Positions 40,526 through 50,463 are shown, counted from the stretch's first letter. The stretch: DNA of 64,000 nt from Maricaulis sp036231565 (GCA_036231565.1 JAZAHA010000037.1:19546-83545), one strand, 5' to 3'. Numbers and translations are program-made. The notes: a model not told the origin generated them from the letters alone.

Positions 40526-41791
40526 ATGCTGTACTCCATGTACGAATTCAACCGTATCGCCATCACGCCCTGGCGTGCCGCTGCCAATGCCACGCGCCGC
40601 ACGCTGCGCGCGCCCTGGAACCCGGTCGGCGAGACGATGGCCGGACGTACTATCGCGGCCGCTGCGGAATTGTTCGAAAGCGTCACGCGGCGCTATGCGA
40701 AGCCGGAATGGATGATCGACAGCACGCAAATCAATGAGCGCTGTGTCGGCGTGTCCGAAGAGGTCGTCTGGTCGAAGCCCTGGTGCGATCTGCTGCATTT
40801 CGAGCGCGACCATGATGCGCTTCTTGCCGCACGCGGGACTGACACACCTGATCCCAAAGTGCTCTTTATCGCACCCATGTCGGGCCACTACGCGACACTT
40901 CTGCGTGGCACTGTGGAAGCATTCCTGCCCGATCACGAGGTCTACATCACCGACTGGGCCGATGCGCGTACGGTGCCGGTGATCGAAGGCCGCTTCGATC
41001 TCGACGATTTCGTCGCCTATGTCCGCGAGATGATCACGCTGCTCGGCCCGGACGTGCACGTTGTTGCCGTCTGCCAGCCCGGCCCGCCCACGCTCGGTGC
41101 CATTTCCCTGATGGCCCAGGACAATGATCCGGCCCGTCCGGCCTCGATGACCTTCATGGGCTCGCCGATCGACACCCGCCTGTCGCCGACCGTGCCGAAC
41201 AAGCTGGCCGAGGAGAAGCCCTTCGACTGGTTCGCCGGCAATCTGATCCACACGGTTCCCGCGCCCAATCCCGGCGCATTCCGGCGGGTCTATCCCGGCT
41301 TCCTGCAGCTGGCCGGCTTCATGAACATGAATCTCGACCGCCATGTCGACGCGCACTGGAACTTCTTCACCCATCTGGTCGAAGGCGATGGCGACAGTGC
41401 CGAGAAGCACCGCACCTTCTATGACGAGTATCTGGCGGTGATGGATCTGTCCGAGGAATTCTACCTGCAGACGATCAGCGACGTGTTCCAGGAACACAAG
41501 CTGGCGCGCGGCGAACAGGCGCATCACGGCCGCCTGGTCGATCCGTCGAAGATTGTCGACGTCGCCCTGCTCACCGTGGAGGGCGAGAATGACGACATTT
41601 CCGGCATCGGCCAGACCCAGGCGGCGCACACGCTGTGCAGCGGTCTGGAAGAAAGCCTGCGCATGGACTGGATCCAGCCGGATGTGGGCCATTACGGCGT
41701 CTTCAACGGCCGCCGCTTCCGCGAACATATCGCGCCGAAGATGAAGGCCTTCATGCGCGAACAGGGTGCAGCCGCGCTCGCCCGCCGCTGA
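40526..41791 (+). CDS. phaZ: Intracellular polyhydroxyalkanoate depolymerase
   Basis: 421 residues, matching PhaZ of Cupriavidus. The start MLYSMYEFNRIAITPWRAAA and YEFNR-x6-W are typical. The catalytic Cys is in VAVCQPGPPTL (Cys183), Asp in TVEGENDDISGIGQTQAAHT and His in DVGHYGVFNGRRFREHI. It degrades native PHB granules in the cytoplasm to supply 3-hydroxybutyrate. ATG at 40526 follows AAGGAG. No phaC or phasin gene is in the window. Confidence 0.95.
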   Translation: MLYSMYEFNRIAITPWRAAANATRRTLRAPWNPVGETMAGRTIAAAAELFESVTRRYAKPEWMIDSTQINERCVGVSEEVVWSKPWCDLLHFERDHDALLAARGTDTPDPKVLFIAPMSGHYATLLRGTVEAFLPDHEVYITDWADARTVPVIEGRFDLDDFVAYVREMITLLGPDVHVVAVCQPGPPTLGAISLMAQDNDPARPASMTFMGSPIDTRLSPTVPNKLAEEKPFDWFAGNLIHTVPAPNPGAFRRVYPGFLQLAGFMNMNLDRHVDAHWNFFTHLVEGDGDSAEKHRTFYDEYLAVMDLSEEFYLQTISDVFQEHKLARGEQAHHGRLVDPSKIVDVALLTVEGENDDISGIGQTQAAHTLCSGLEESLRMDWIQPDVGHYGVFNGRRFREHIAPKMKAFMREQGAAALARR

Positions 41792-41995
41792 CCCGGTTCC
41801 ACGCCTGACCGGAACCCGCTGCAAACTCTGCCGGACGCGGATCGCTCCCGGCTCCGCAGCGTTGTGACCGCCGACCGTCATTCATCGCGTTTTTTGTCGC
41901 TCACCGTTCTTTCACAACGGTTGGTCTTTCCTCAATAGCTCCCTCCGCTGCGCGCCCATTACCGTTTCCTTTTGGTAGGTTAATGGGAGGGGGCT

Positions 41996-44900
41996 TTGTA
42001 CACACCCATTGAAAAGGGGCGCTTGCTGCGCTCGACAATCCTGGCCGGGCTGGCCGTGGCAAGCCTGTCCGGTGCGCCCGTCTTCGCTCAGGACGCGGAA
42101 CAGATTCCCGAGCAGGCCGAAGACGATGCCGAACCGGAAACGAGCGATCGTATCGTCGTTACGGGTTCGCGCATCCGCCGCGACGGCTTCAACAGCGAAA
42201 TCCCGCTCGACGTGTTCACGGCGGACGATGCGGCGCTCGAGGGCAATGTCGACATCGCCGATTTCCTGCAGTCCGCGACCGTCGCCGCCGGTTCGGCCCA
42301 GGTGACCTCGGCGACATCGTCGCAATTCGTCCAGAATGGCGGCACCGGGGTGGAAACCCTGTCCCTGCGGGGGCTCGGGGCCAACCGGACGCTGGTCCTC
42401 CTGAACGGGCGCCGCGCCGGCCCGGCCGGTGTTCGCGGCGGCGTGTCGGCCTTCGACCTCAACGTCATCCCGCTGGCCGCCATCGAGCGTGTCGAAGTCC
42501 TCAAGGACGGCGCCTCCTCGATCTATGGATCGGACGCTGTGGCGGGCGTGGTGAACATCATCACCCGCCAGGACGAAGGCGGGACGATCGACGGCTTCAT
42601 CTCGGTGCCGGGGGATGGCGCCGCGGAGCAATACCGGCTGAGCGGGTCTTATGGCCGGGAGTTCGATCGCGGCGGCTTCCGCGTCACGCTTGACGCGTTC
42701 CAGCAGCGCGAACTGGCCCAGGGCGATCGCGACTATTTCAGCTGCGGCGAACCCTATGTCTTCAACGATGACGGTTCCCGCGCCGACCTGATCGACCCGC
42801 GCACCGGCAGCTATTCGTGCGAAGATCTCTACTGGGGCCATGTCTGGGTCTATGACTACGCGCCCTTCTTCGGCGACGGCACCACCAACCTGCCGCTGCA
42901 GCGGCCGCGCCTGATCCAGTATGATTATGACGGCTCCCTGGCCGCCAACGGGCTGACCCCGATCGGCACCAGCCACGCCAACCCGTTCTGGTTCACCGCT
43001 CCGACCGACGACTGGTTCCTGGTCGATCCGCGGGTGCCGGAACAGCGCGCCCTGGTCAATTACGATCACCCCTTCCAGGACGAGTCGTCCATGGTGCCGG
43101 AGACCGAGCGCTACACGATCTTCGCCGACGGCCATTTCGACGTTACCGACTCGATCGAGCTCTATGGCGAAGCGCTGCTCAACCGGCGCGAGACCTATGT
43201 GAACGCCTACCGCCAGTACTGGATCTACATGTATAATGGCGAGGATCTGTGGGGTGCCTATCCGGATCCGTTCGCGGCCGGCTGGGGCGGCATGAACGAA
43301 CTCTCGCCGACCCCGATCACCGACCACAATGACAGCTCGGTCAGCATCGACTACCAGCGCTTCGTCGCCGGTCTGCGCGGCGACACGCTGTTCGGCCTGG
43401 ACACCTGGAGCTGGGACATGGCCTTCCAGGTCTCGCGCTCGGAAGGCGAATACTGGGACCAGCGCATCTATGCCGATGCGATCTATGACCAGTATTACCG
43501 CTCCGGCTCGTGCGTCGGCACGCTCACCTCGATCCGCGGCGCGCCGTGTATCGATGTCGACTGGCTCGACCCCGAACTGCTGCGCGGCAATGTGCCCGAC
43601 GATGTCGCCGAATATGCCTTCGGCGAGGAAACCGGCCGCACGATCTATGATCAGCGCTCCTTCGAGGCGGTCGCCAGCGGTGAGGTGGTCGACCTGCCGG
43701 CAGGTGCCGTCGCGATGGCGCTCGGCGTCCACTACCGCGAGGACGAGATCAACGACACGCCAGGCGAGCTGACCCTGTCCGGCAATGTCTGGAACTCGTC
43801 CGTTGCCGGCATCACCGCGGGCTCGGACACGACCGAGGCGATCTTCGGCGAACTCAGCGTGCCGCTGCTGGCGGAATCCCGCTTTGCGGACTCGCTGGAA
43901 CTGACCGTTTCGGGCCGCTACACGGATGTGGAAAGCTATGGCTCCGGCGAGACCTACAAGGTCGGCCTGAACTGGGCGATCAATGACGTGGTGCGCCTGC
44001 GGGCCACCCACGGCACGTCCTTCCGGACACCGGCCCTGTTCGAGCTCTACCTGTCGAACCAGACCGGCTTCCTCGGACAGCGCACGATCGATCCGTGTAT
44101 CGACTATGCCGCCAATCTGGCCGCCAATGTGATCAGCCAGCGGGTGGCCGACAATTGCGCCGCCGACGGCCTGCCAGACGATATGAGCGGATCCGGCGCT
44201 GCGGCCACCATCGTTACCGGTGGCGGGTTCGGCGTTCTCGACGCGGAAACATCCGAGGCGACCAATATCGGCCTCGTCCTGACACCGCGGAACATCAATT
44301 TCCGCCTGTCGATCGACTATTACGAGATCGAGGTCAATGACGAGGTTTCACGCCTCGGCGCACCGGGCATTGTCGGCGGGTGTTACAACTCGGAAGACTT
44401 CGCCAACGAGCCGTTGTGCGATCTGTTCACCCGCAATTCGCCGACCGATCCCGGCCCGTACCTGATCAACACGGTTCGCGACAGCTTCATCAACGTCAAC
44501 AGCCAGATCAACCGGGGCGTCGACATCAATGCCGACTATCTCCACCAGTTCGACTTCGGCGATCTGTCGGTCAATCTGAGTGCGGCCTACCAGCTGGAAG
44601 ACAAGACCGACCTGCTGGGCGGTGTCGTGGCCGACTTCAACGGCGAGGGCGGCGATCCCAAACTGGTCGGCGATCTCAGCTTCACCTTCGTGCGCAATGA
44701 CTGGACCGCCTATTGGGGCATGCGCTACGCCGGCCCGACCTCGAACCGGGAATCCTACGGCAATGCCGCGCAGACCTATGTCGGCCAGCCCGTGAACTAC
44801 AAGCTGTGGACCGAGACGACCATCTATCACAACGTCTCGCTTCAGCGGACATTCGGCGACTGGTCGGCCCGGGTGGGCGTGTCCAATGTGTTCGACGAAC

Positions 44901-45019
44901 ACCCGCCATCCGTGACCGCCATCTCCGCTGAATACAACACGGTCGGCCGCTCCGCCTTCTACAGCCAGTATGACTGGTTCGGACGGCGCTTCTTCGCCAA
45001 CATCGTGCGCACCTTCTAG
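41996..45019 (+). CDS. TonB-dependent outer membrane receptor
   Basis: 1007 residues. The signal peptide covers about 1-31 (hydrophobic core LRSTILAGLAVASLSG, cleavage after VFAQ). The TonB box and plug start SDRIVVTGSRIRRDGFNSEI are followed by the plug (LSLRGLGANRTLVLLNGRRA, then IERVEVLKDGASSIYGSDAV and VNIIT). The beta barrel ends RRFFANIVRTF with terminal Phe. The group resembles Caulobacter/sphingomonad receptors for carbohydrates or peptides rather than siderophores; the substrate is not readable. The start is TTG at 41996 after a GGGAGGGGG Shine-Dalgarno; no in-frame ATG fits. A terminator follows. Confidence 0.93.
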   Translation: MYTPIEKGRLLRSTILAGLAVASLSGAPVFAQDAEQIPEQAEDDAEPETSDRIVVTGSRIRRDGFNSEIPLDVFTADDAALEGNVDIADFLQSATVAAGSAQVTSATSSQFVQNGGTGVETLSLRGLGANRTLVLLNGRRAGPAGVRGGVSAFDLNVIPLAAIERVEVLKDGASSIYGSDAVAGVVNIITRQDEGGTIDGFISVPGDGAAEQYRLSGSYGREFDRGGFRVTLDAFQQRELAQGDRDYFSCGEPYVFNDDGSRADLIDPRTGSYSCEDLYWGHVWVYDYAPFFGDGTTNLPLQRPRLIQYDYDGSLAANGLTPIGTSHANPFWFTAPTDDWFLVDPRVPEQRALVNYDHPFQDESSMVPETERYTIFADGHFDVTDSIELYGEALLNRRETYVNAYRQYWIYMYNGEDLWGAYPDPFAAGWGGMNELSPTPITDHNDSSVSIDYQRFVAGLRGDTLFGLDTWSWDMAFQVSRSEGEYWDQRIYADAIYDQYYRSGSCVGTLTSIRGAPCIDVDWLDPELLRGNVPDDVAEYAFGEETGRTIYDQRSFEAVASGEVVDLPAGAVAMALGVHYREDEINDTPGELTLSGNVWNSSVAGITAGSDTTEAIFGELSVPLLAESRFADSLELTVSGRYTDVESYGSGETYKVGLNWAINDVVRLRATHGTSFRTPALFELYLSNQTGFLGQRTIDPCIDYAANLAANVISQRVADNCAADGLPDDMSGSGAAATIVTGGGFGVLDAETSEATNIGLVLTPRNINFRLSIDYYEIEVNDEVSRLGAPGIVGGCYNSEDFANEPLCDLFTRNSPTDPGPYLINTVRDSFINVNSQINRGVDINADYLHQFDFGDLSVNLSAAYQLEDKTDLLGGVVADFNGEGGDPKLVGDLSFTFVRNDWTAYWGMRYAGPTSNRESYGNAAQTYVGQPVNYKLWTETTIYHNVSLQRTFGDWSARVGVSNVFDEHPPSVTAISAEYNTVGRSAFYSQYDWFGRRFFANIVRTF

Positions 45020-45043
45020 GCCGCACGCCTGATCGAGACTATC

Positions 45044-45076
45044 GGGGCGGCGGCCATGGCGGCTGCCGCCCCTTTT
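45044..45076 (+). terminator. Rho-independent terminator after the TonB-dependent receptor
   Basis: GGGGCGGC / GCCGCCCC (8 bp, 13-nt loop) followed by TTTT, between the receptor stop and the next gene's Shine-Dalgarno. The short gap may let some transcripts continue. Confidence 0.75.
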
Positions 45077-45101
45077 GCATCCGATGCGACAGGAGGAAGA
45101 C

Positions 45102-45902
45102 ATGCCGCTGATCCGAATGCACGCCGACAATCTGGACGACCGCAATACCGAGTTTGACCAGCAACCGCTCGCGCGCCCCGTTTTCCTGAATTCCGTGCCC
45201 AAGTCCGGCACGCATCTTCTGCGCAATGTGATGCGCATGTTCGTACCGGTCGAGCAGCACTACCCTGCCGCCTTCATCCAGCACCCTATCCTGGCCCAGC
45301 ACCGCAAGGCCTTCGATGTCGAGGCCCCGAAGCTGAGCTGGGGGCATCTCCTCTTTTCCGATCTCTCGGCGATCGCGCTGAAAGGCGTGCACCACATCCT
45401 CCTGGTGCGCGACCCCTATGAGTGGGTCATCGCCCGGGCGCGGTTTTTCCTGTCCGACACATTCCAGGCCAATCTCGAACATCTCAAGAAGGACGCCGTC
45501 AGTATCGAGGACATGCTGAACATGATGATTTTCGGCATTCCGGGCAAAGCGCCGACCCTGCCGGAAATCTACACGCACAACGCCGTCTCCTGGCTGGGAA
45601 CGGGGATCCATCTCGTGCGCTATGAGGAACTGGCGGCACACTGCAACGCGCCCGACACGCTGGATGCCCATGCCTATTTTGCACGGCTGCTGGATGCCGC
45701 CGGTCTTGGAGAATTGCCGGAAGACTGGCGGGACCGGGTTCGGGTTGGTGCCGATCGCGGGCAGAGCGGCACGGCGCGAGAAAATCTGGCGGGCCGGAGT
45801 ACGGCGTTTCCCGACACCCTGCCCGACACCCAGAAACGTCTGGTGGACTATGCCGCACCGGGACTGCGGGCTCTGCTGGGCTATGGCACCGGCCCGGCCT
45901 GA
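45102..45902 (+). CDS. Sulfotransferase-like protein
   Basis: 266 residues. SVPKSGTHLLRNVM (31-44) matches the 5'-phosphosulfate loop (P-K-[ST]-G-T-x-x-L) and HHILLVRDPYEWVIARARFF matches the 3'-phosphate binding R-D-P-x-x-x-x-x-S/A region. PAPS-dependent transfer of sulfate to a hydroxyl is therefore likely; the acceptor is unknown. ATG at 45102 follows a textbook AGGAGGA. The receptor gene lies 82 bp upstream. No PAPS-synthesis or glycan genes are nearby. A strong terminator follows. Confidence 0.75.
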   Translation: MPLIRMHADNLDDRNTEFDQQPLARPVFLNSVPKSGTHLLRNVMRMFVPVEQHYPAAFIQHPILAQHRKAFDVEAPKLSWGHLLFSDLSAIALKGVHHILLVRDPYEWVIARARFFLSDTFQANLEHLKKDAVSIEDMLNMMIFGIPGKAPTLPEIYTHNAVSWLGTGIHLVRYEELAAHCNAPDTLDAHAYFARLLDAAGLGELPEDWRDRVRVGADRGQSGTARENLAGRSTAFPDTLPDTQKRLVDYAAPGLRALLGYGTGPA

Positions 45903-45910
45903 AACGCAAA

Positions 45911-45936
45911 AGGGCGCCCGCTTCCGGGCGCCCTTC
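45911..45936. terminator. Bidirectional terminator between convergent genes
   Basis: A perfect 11-bp stem AAGGGCGCCCG / CGGGCGCCCTT with loop CTTC, between the sulfotransferase-like gene (+) and the periplasmic protein gene (-). Short T runs flank both sides. Confidence 0.8.
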
Positions 45937-45959
45937 GGGCTTCTTGCCAGCGGTCGCCG

Positions 45960-47534
45960 CTATTGCGGCGCGTCGGCGCTGAACGTGATCCCCAGCGCAT
46001 TATAGTCGAACGTGTCGTTCTCGACCTGCTCGGCAATCGTGCCGATGCTGACCGGTTCCGGCGGCGTCACATCAATGGTGAGGCTGCCGCCATTATTGAT
46101 GAACTGGGTAAGCGCACCGGACAGCTGGGAGAGCAGCGGGCGCGGGATTTCCGGCGGTGCGGACATCATGCCCATGCCGATCATCGCCGCGGTCTGCATC
46201 CGCAACTCGTCGGTCGTGATGCCCTGGGCTGCGGCACCGGCTTCCAGGGCCCGCTCGAGCAGGGACTGATCGACGATGCGAAGGGACATGTTGTACAGGA
46301 TGATCGGTGCCATCATCTCGAAAACGGCTTCAGCCTCTTCGGACGGCGCTTCCTTGCCGCCCTCGCCGAAGCGTTCGGCCATTTCCGGCAGCGCGGCGTA
46401 ATATTCGTCATATCCGCCGAAATCCTGCGTCATTTCCAGGCGAACGCCGTCGCGCAGTTCCAGATAATTATCGCCGATGGTCTGCATCCGGCCCGTGCTC
46501 TCGTCATAGACGGCGCTGGAGGCCATGCTCAGCTCGAGGCTTTCGTAGCCCAGCATGCCGATCGCGGTGGCGACCTGGGCACCGGCTTCCTGCGCCGCGT
46601 CCGGGACGATACGGGCGGAATCGAGCGCGAAATCCCATGTATAGCGGGACCCGGCCTTGTTGACCGTGCCGACCAGATTGTCGAGCGCAAAGCCGATACC
46701 TTCCGCCGAACCTTCCAGCCCGCGCATGGCGAAACGATCGAACAGGTCCAGCTGGGGGGTGAAGGCACTGCGATAATACGCGCTCATCACCTCGTCCTCG
46801 CCGGCCCCGCTGGCGATGGCTTCCATGAGTTCGGAATAGGCGCTGGACTGGAAACCGGTCAGCGACAGCTCGTCGAGCCGGAAGCTCACAGGCGCGCCGT
46901 CGGACACGGCATCGACAACGACATTCATCAGGGCCATCCGGCCCAGCTCGACATCATTATAGTCCTGCAGGACGAATTGTTCGATGGAGACGCCGAACGG
47001 GCCTTCCCCGTCGTCGCCCCGGGCGGAAAGCCCTTCAAAGCCGAGCGACTCGAAGCGATAGGCCGACCAGTCCAGATCGATATCTTCCTGGCCGGACAGC
47101 ATGCGCGCGAGGTCCGTCGCCATGGCGACATTGGGTCCGTCAACGGCGATCCGCCCGATCTCGACCAGCGCGCCATCGGCATCGATCATCGACAGGCCTT
47201 CGATTGCAAAGGCGTCGAACACGACATCATCGTCGGAATTGATGCGCGGCGCCTCGAAGATCATGCGCGCGATGTTCATTTCCTCAGGGCCGTCGACATC
47301 GACATCTTCATTGTCGATGTCGAGATTGCGGACCACGACATCGGACAGGATGTAGCGGCCGCCCGACCAGGACGCGTCGGCATAGCTGTAATCTTCACTG
47401 TCGCTGCCGAGCAGGCCCATGCGCGTCAGCGCGGCTTCCGCATCGGCGCGGCTCTGGGCCAAGGCCGTGCCAGCCGGCAAGGCCGTCACAACAAGGCCGG
47501 ACAGGGCGAGCGCGGGCAGGAATTGAGATCTCAT
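45960..47534 (-). CDS. Secreted hypothetical protein, 524 aa
   Basis: The signal peptide MRSQFLPALALSGLVVTALP ends after GTALAQ. The rest is acidic, without membrane spans, with repeating short strands (DVVVRNLDIDNEDVDVDGPE, IDADGALVEIGRIAVDGPNV, VELGRMALMNVVVDAVSDGA, FRLDELSLTGF). The pattern of alternating 'target-layer' strands resembles AsmA-like or YdgA/DUF-type long periplasmic proteins. I cannot name a family. ATG at 47534 follows GAGGGGA. Neighbours give no function. Confidence 0.75.
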   Translation of the reverse strand: MRSQFLPALALSGLVVTALPAGTALAQSRADAEAALTRMGLLGSDSEDYSYADASWSGGRYILSDVVVRNLDIDNEDVDVDGPEEMNIARMIFEAPRINSDDDVVFDAFAIEGLSMIDADGALVEIGRIAVDGPNVAMATDLARMLSGQEDIDLDWSAYRFESLGFEGLSARGDDGEGPFGVSIEQFVLQDYNDVELGRMALMNVVVDAVSDGAPVSFRLDELSLTGFQSSAYSELMEAIASGAGEDEVMSAYYRSAFTPQLDLFDRFAMRGLEGSAEGIGFALDNLVGTVNKAGSRYTWDFALDSARIVPDAAQEAGAQVATAIGMLGYESLELSMASSAVYDESTGRMQTIGDNYLELRDGVRLEMTQDFGGYDEYYAALPEMAERFGEGGKEAPSEEAEAVFEMMAPIILYNMSLRIVDQSLLERALEAGAAAQGITTDELRMQTAAMIGMGMMSAPPEIPRPLLSQLSGALTQFINNGGSLTIDVTPPEPVSIGTIAEQVENDTFDYNALGITFSADAPQ

Positions 47535-47637
47535 AAGTCCCCTCTTTCGATAGCAGGAGTTCGTACCGGTCCCTCGGGATGCAACCTAGCATCCCGCCGG
47601 CCCGGCGTCCTGCACAACAGGTGCAAACGAACGGGGA

Positions 47638-49629
47638 TTACTCGCTGTCCGGTCCCCCCAGACCTGCGAGGAAAGCGGCAATCGGATCGCGCGGCTCTTC
47701 CCGCTCGGCAGGCGTGGCCACCATTTCTGCATCGCCGGGCGCGGACGCGATGGCCGGTCCGTCTCCGGCGGGGCGAGAATGCCCGCTGGCCAGGCCGCTG
47801 TGCGGTGCCGATTGCATGTAGGCGCTGAAGATCAGGGCCGGCGGACCGCCCCCTGTCGCGTGATCGGTCGGCGCATTATCGTCATTACCGGTCCAGACAA
47901 CGGTCACCACGTCGGCGCCATAGCCGGCAAACCAGGCATCGCGGAAATCATTGGTCGTACCGGTCTTGCCCCCGGTCTCCAGACCAGGCACCGCCGCATT
48001 GCGGCCCGTTCCCCACACCACGACGGCACGCAGCAGGTCCTGCATGCGCGCTACCGTCCGTTCATCCAGCACGCGGCGGTCGGCCGGCGGCGGCGTTTCG
48101 AACACCAGATCGCCGGCTTCGGTCTCGATCGACAGGATGCCGAAAGGCGAGACCCGGTAACCGCCATTGGCGAAGGGTGTGTAGGCACCGGCCAGTTCGA
48201 GGGGCGTGACCTCGTATGCCCCCAGCGCCAGGGAACGGTCGGCCCGCATCGGGCTTTCCATGCCCAGCCGGCGCGTCAGGCGGGCGACATGGCCACGGCC
48301 GGTCTCCTCGGCGATCTGCACGGCAATGGAATTGGAGGACCGGGCGAAAGCCTCCCGCAAGGTCATCTCGCCGCGATATGTGTCATTGTAATTCTGCGGC
48401 GCCCAGTCACCGACACGCACGGGGCGGTCGTCGCGCACATCGTCCGGCGACAGGCCAGCCTCGAAGGCGGAGGCATAGACGAAGGCCTTGAAGGCCGAGC
48501 CGGGCTGCCGGCTGGCCAGGATGGCGCGATTGAACTGCGAGCGGACATAGGACCGCCCGCCGACCATCGCGCGCACGGATCCGTCATGCGCCAGCGAGAC
48601 CAGTGCGCCCTCGCTGACCCCGGCGGCACGGGCCGGATCGGCCAGCACGCCTTCCAGAGCCGCTTCGGCGGCGCGCTGGGCATCGACATCGAGCGTCGTG
48701 CGTACGACCAGATCGCCATGGCTGGGACCGGCAATCTCGCGGACGGACGGGAAGATCCAGTCGATGAAATACTGGGCACCCGGGCTCGATGCACCGCGCG
48801 ACACGCGGATCGGCGTGCTGGCAGCCGCTACGCGTTCGGCCTCGGTGATGCGGCCGGTCTGCATCATCAGATCGAGCACGACCGTGGCCCGCGCCGCGGC
48901 ACGACTGGCATCATTGACCGGGCTGTAGCGCGAGGGGGCCTTCAACAGGCCGGCCAGCAGCGCCGCCTCGCCCAGCGACACCTCGCTCGCGGGCTTGCCG
49001 AAATAGCGCAGCGACGCCGCCTCTATGCCGTAGGCCCCGCCACCGAAATAGACGCGGTTGAGATAAAGCTCGAGAATCTCGTCCTTGGTGAAGCGGCTCT
49101 CCAGCCAGAAGGCGAGCATCATTTCCTGCAGCTTGCGGCGCCAGGTGCGCTCGGGCGACAGGAAGAGATTCTTGGCCAGCTGCTGGGTCAGGGTCGACCC
49201 GCCCTGCACGATATGACCGGCCCGGATATTGGCCAGCATGGCCCGCGACAGGCCGATCACGTCGACCCCGGGGTGGCTGTAGAAGCGCCGGTCCTCGACT
49301 GCCAGCACGGCATCGACCAGGTAGGGTGGCAGGTCCGCCACCGCGACTTCGTGACCGTGGGCGGAGCCCCGGCGTGCGATCAGACGGCCGCGATGGTCCA
49401 GGAAAGCGATCGTCGATGAGCGCTCGACGGCGGCCAGGCTGGACGTGTCGGGCAGGTCCCGCGCAACGGAGACCAGAAGCGCGGCGACGGCCAGGGCGCC
49501 GATGACGAACAGGGCCGCAAAGACCCGCCAGAGCGGCAGGCCCGGCTTGCCGCCGCGCCGGCGTCTGCGGCGCGCGGGCGCCGGGCGGGCGCGGTCGGCC
49601 GCAGGGGCATTTCGGGGCCGGCGGGCCAT
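47638..49629 (-). CDS. Class A penicillin-binding protein (PBP1A family)
   Basis: 663 residues. A very basic N-terminus (RRRRRRGG) precedes one membrane span (34-56). The GT51 domain has catalytic Glu112 in VEDRRFYSHPG and GGSTLTQQLAKNLFLSPERT. The transpeptidase has Ser378-x-x-Lys381 in QPGSAFKAF, SSN (431-433) and KTG (555-557) in GGKTGTTNDFRDAWFAGY. It polymerises and crosslinks peptidoglycan in the periplasm. It is shorter than E. coli PBP1a because it lacks the OB insert, as in PBP2d/PbpG-like alphaproteobacterial enzymes. ATG at 49629. Confidence 0.95.
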   Translation of the reverse strand: MARRPRNAPAADRARPAPARRRRRRGGKPGLPLWRVFAALFVIGALAVAALLVSVARDLPDTSSLAAVERSSTIAFLDHRGRLIARRGSAHGHEVAVADLPPYLVDAVLAVEDRRFYSHPGVDVIGLSRAMLANIRAGHIVQGGSTLTQQLAKNLFLSPERTWRRKLQEMMLAFWLESRFTKDEILELYLNRVYFGGGAYGIEAASLRYFGKPASEVSLGEAALLAGLLKAPSRYSPVNDASRAAARATVVLDLMMQTGRITEAERVAAASTPIRVSRGASSPGAQYFIDWIFPSVREIAGPSHGDLVVRTTLDVDAQRAAEAALEGVLADPARAAGVSEGALVSLAHDGSVRAMVGGRSYVRSQFNRAILASRQPGSAFKAFVYASAFEAGLSPDDVRDDRPVRVGDWAPQNYNDTYRGEMTLREAFARSSNSIAVQIAEETGRGHVARLTRRLGMESPMRADRSLALGAYEVTPLELAGAYTPFANGGYRVSPFGILSIETEAGDLVFETPPPADRRVLDERTVARMQDLLRAVVVWGTGRNAAVPGLETGGKTGTTNDFRDAWFAGYGADVVTVVWTGNDDNAPTDHATGGGPPALIFSAYMQSAPHSGLASGHSRPAGDGPAIASAPGDAEMVATPAEREEPRDPIAAFLAGLGGPDSE

Positions 49630-49757
49630 GGCATTTCCTGTGTGGATCCGGACCCCCTATCTGCCGCCACCAGGGTTAATTCCCCATGAATGGCGCGGTG
49701 GCAGGGAACGCCCCGCGCAGCTGCGCGTTGAACACACGAGCGGCAAGGAGGCCCGTC

Positions 49758-50195
49758 ATGTCCAGGCTGACACACTTGGCCGGCGCCGCGCTGGGAAGCC
49801 TGCTGATAGCGGGCTTTGTCCAGCCCCCGGTGCTCGAACTGCGCAATCGCCCGCCGGAAACGGCGACCGCGATGCCGGTTGCGAGCGATACGCTCGAGGC
49901 CCTGTCCGTCACGGACAGGACCGGGGTCGCCAGCGGTCATGTCATCACCGTCCTGAGACGGCCCGATGACAGCGTCGCCGCTCTGGAAATCGCCTGGACG
50001 GGACCGGATGCCATTCCGGGCATGACGATCGAACACGGCGCCGGCTTTCTCGACTACCGGCCGGATGCCGACATGATTGTCGCCCATCAAAGCTGGTCCG
50101 AACTCGTGGCCGGATACCGTGCAGCCCGCGCGGAGCCGGCTCCGGAACCGCCGCGCGCCGGCCCGATCGACGCCGCCGGGTCCGTCACTGGATAA
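49758..50195 (+). CDS. Hypothetical secreted or anchored protein, 145 aa
   Basis: The start MSRLTHLAGAALGSLLIAGF is a signal peptide or anchor. The rest has no recognisable family and ends in a Pro/Ala-rich tail (EPAPEPPRAGPIDAAG). The ATG at 49758 follows AAGGAGG at ideal spacing, which decides the start over an ATG at 49686. It is followed 23 bp later by the DUF1328 gene, so they may be cotranscribed. Confidence 0.65.
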   Translation: MSRLTHLAGAALGSLLIAGFVQPPVLELRNRPPETATAMPVASDTLEALSVTDRTGVASGHVITVLRRPDDSVAALEIAWTGPDAIPGMTIEHGAGFLDYRPDADMIVAHQSWSELVAGYRAARAEPAPEPPRAGPIDAAGSVTG

Positions 50196-50218
50196 GAAGC
50201 TAGAAAAAGGAGTCCGTC

Positions 50219-50395
50219 ATGCTCAGCTGGGCAATTCTGTTCTTCATCTTCGCGGTCGTCGCCGCCATTCTCGGCTTCGGTGGCCTGGCCAGCGCCTTCG
50301 CCGGCGTTGCACAGATCCTGTTTGTGGTGTTCCTGGCTCTGTTTGTCCTGGCACTTGTCGCCCGGGCGATCCGCGGCCAGTCACCGCCTGCATAA
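50219..50395 (+). CDS. DUF1328 family small membrane protein (YtjA-like)
   Basis: 58 residues. MLSWAILFFIFAVVAAILGF then GGLASAFAGVAQILFVVFLA matches the DUF1328/YtjA signature (L-x-W-A-x-x-F...A-x-x-x-G-F-x-G-I-A...A-x-I-A-x-x-L-F). There are two membrane spans. These proteins are often induced under stress; function unknown. The ATG at 50219 follows AAGGAG. A strong terminator follows. Confidence 0.93.
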   Translation: MLSWAILFFIFAVVAAILGFGGLASAFAGVAQILFVVFLALFVLALVARAIRGQSPPA

Positions 50396-50431
50396 AACCG
50401 GCCCGGCTCCAAAAGGCCGGCTGGACGAAAG

Positions 50432-50463
50432 ACGCGCTCCGGGACATCCGGGGCGCGTTTTTT
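50432..50463 (+). terminator. Rho-independent terminator after the DUF1328 gene
   Basis: ACGCGCTCCGG / CCGGGGCGCGT (11 pairs, one G-T) with a 5-nt loop and a run of seven T, 36 bp past the stop. Confidence 0.92.

Noticed and set aside
41912..44011. 699-aa reverse ORF opposite the TonB-dependent receptor
   Set aside because: Antisense shadow; composition typical of third-position GC-rich antisense frames.
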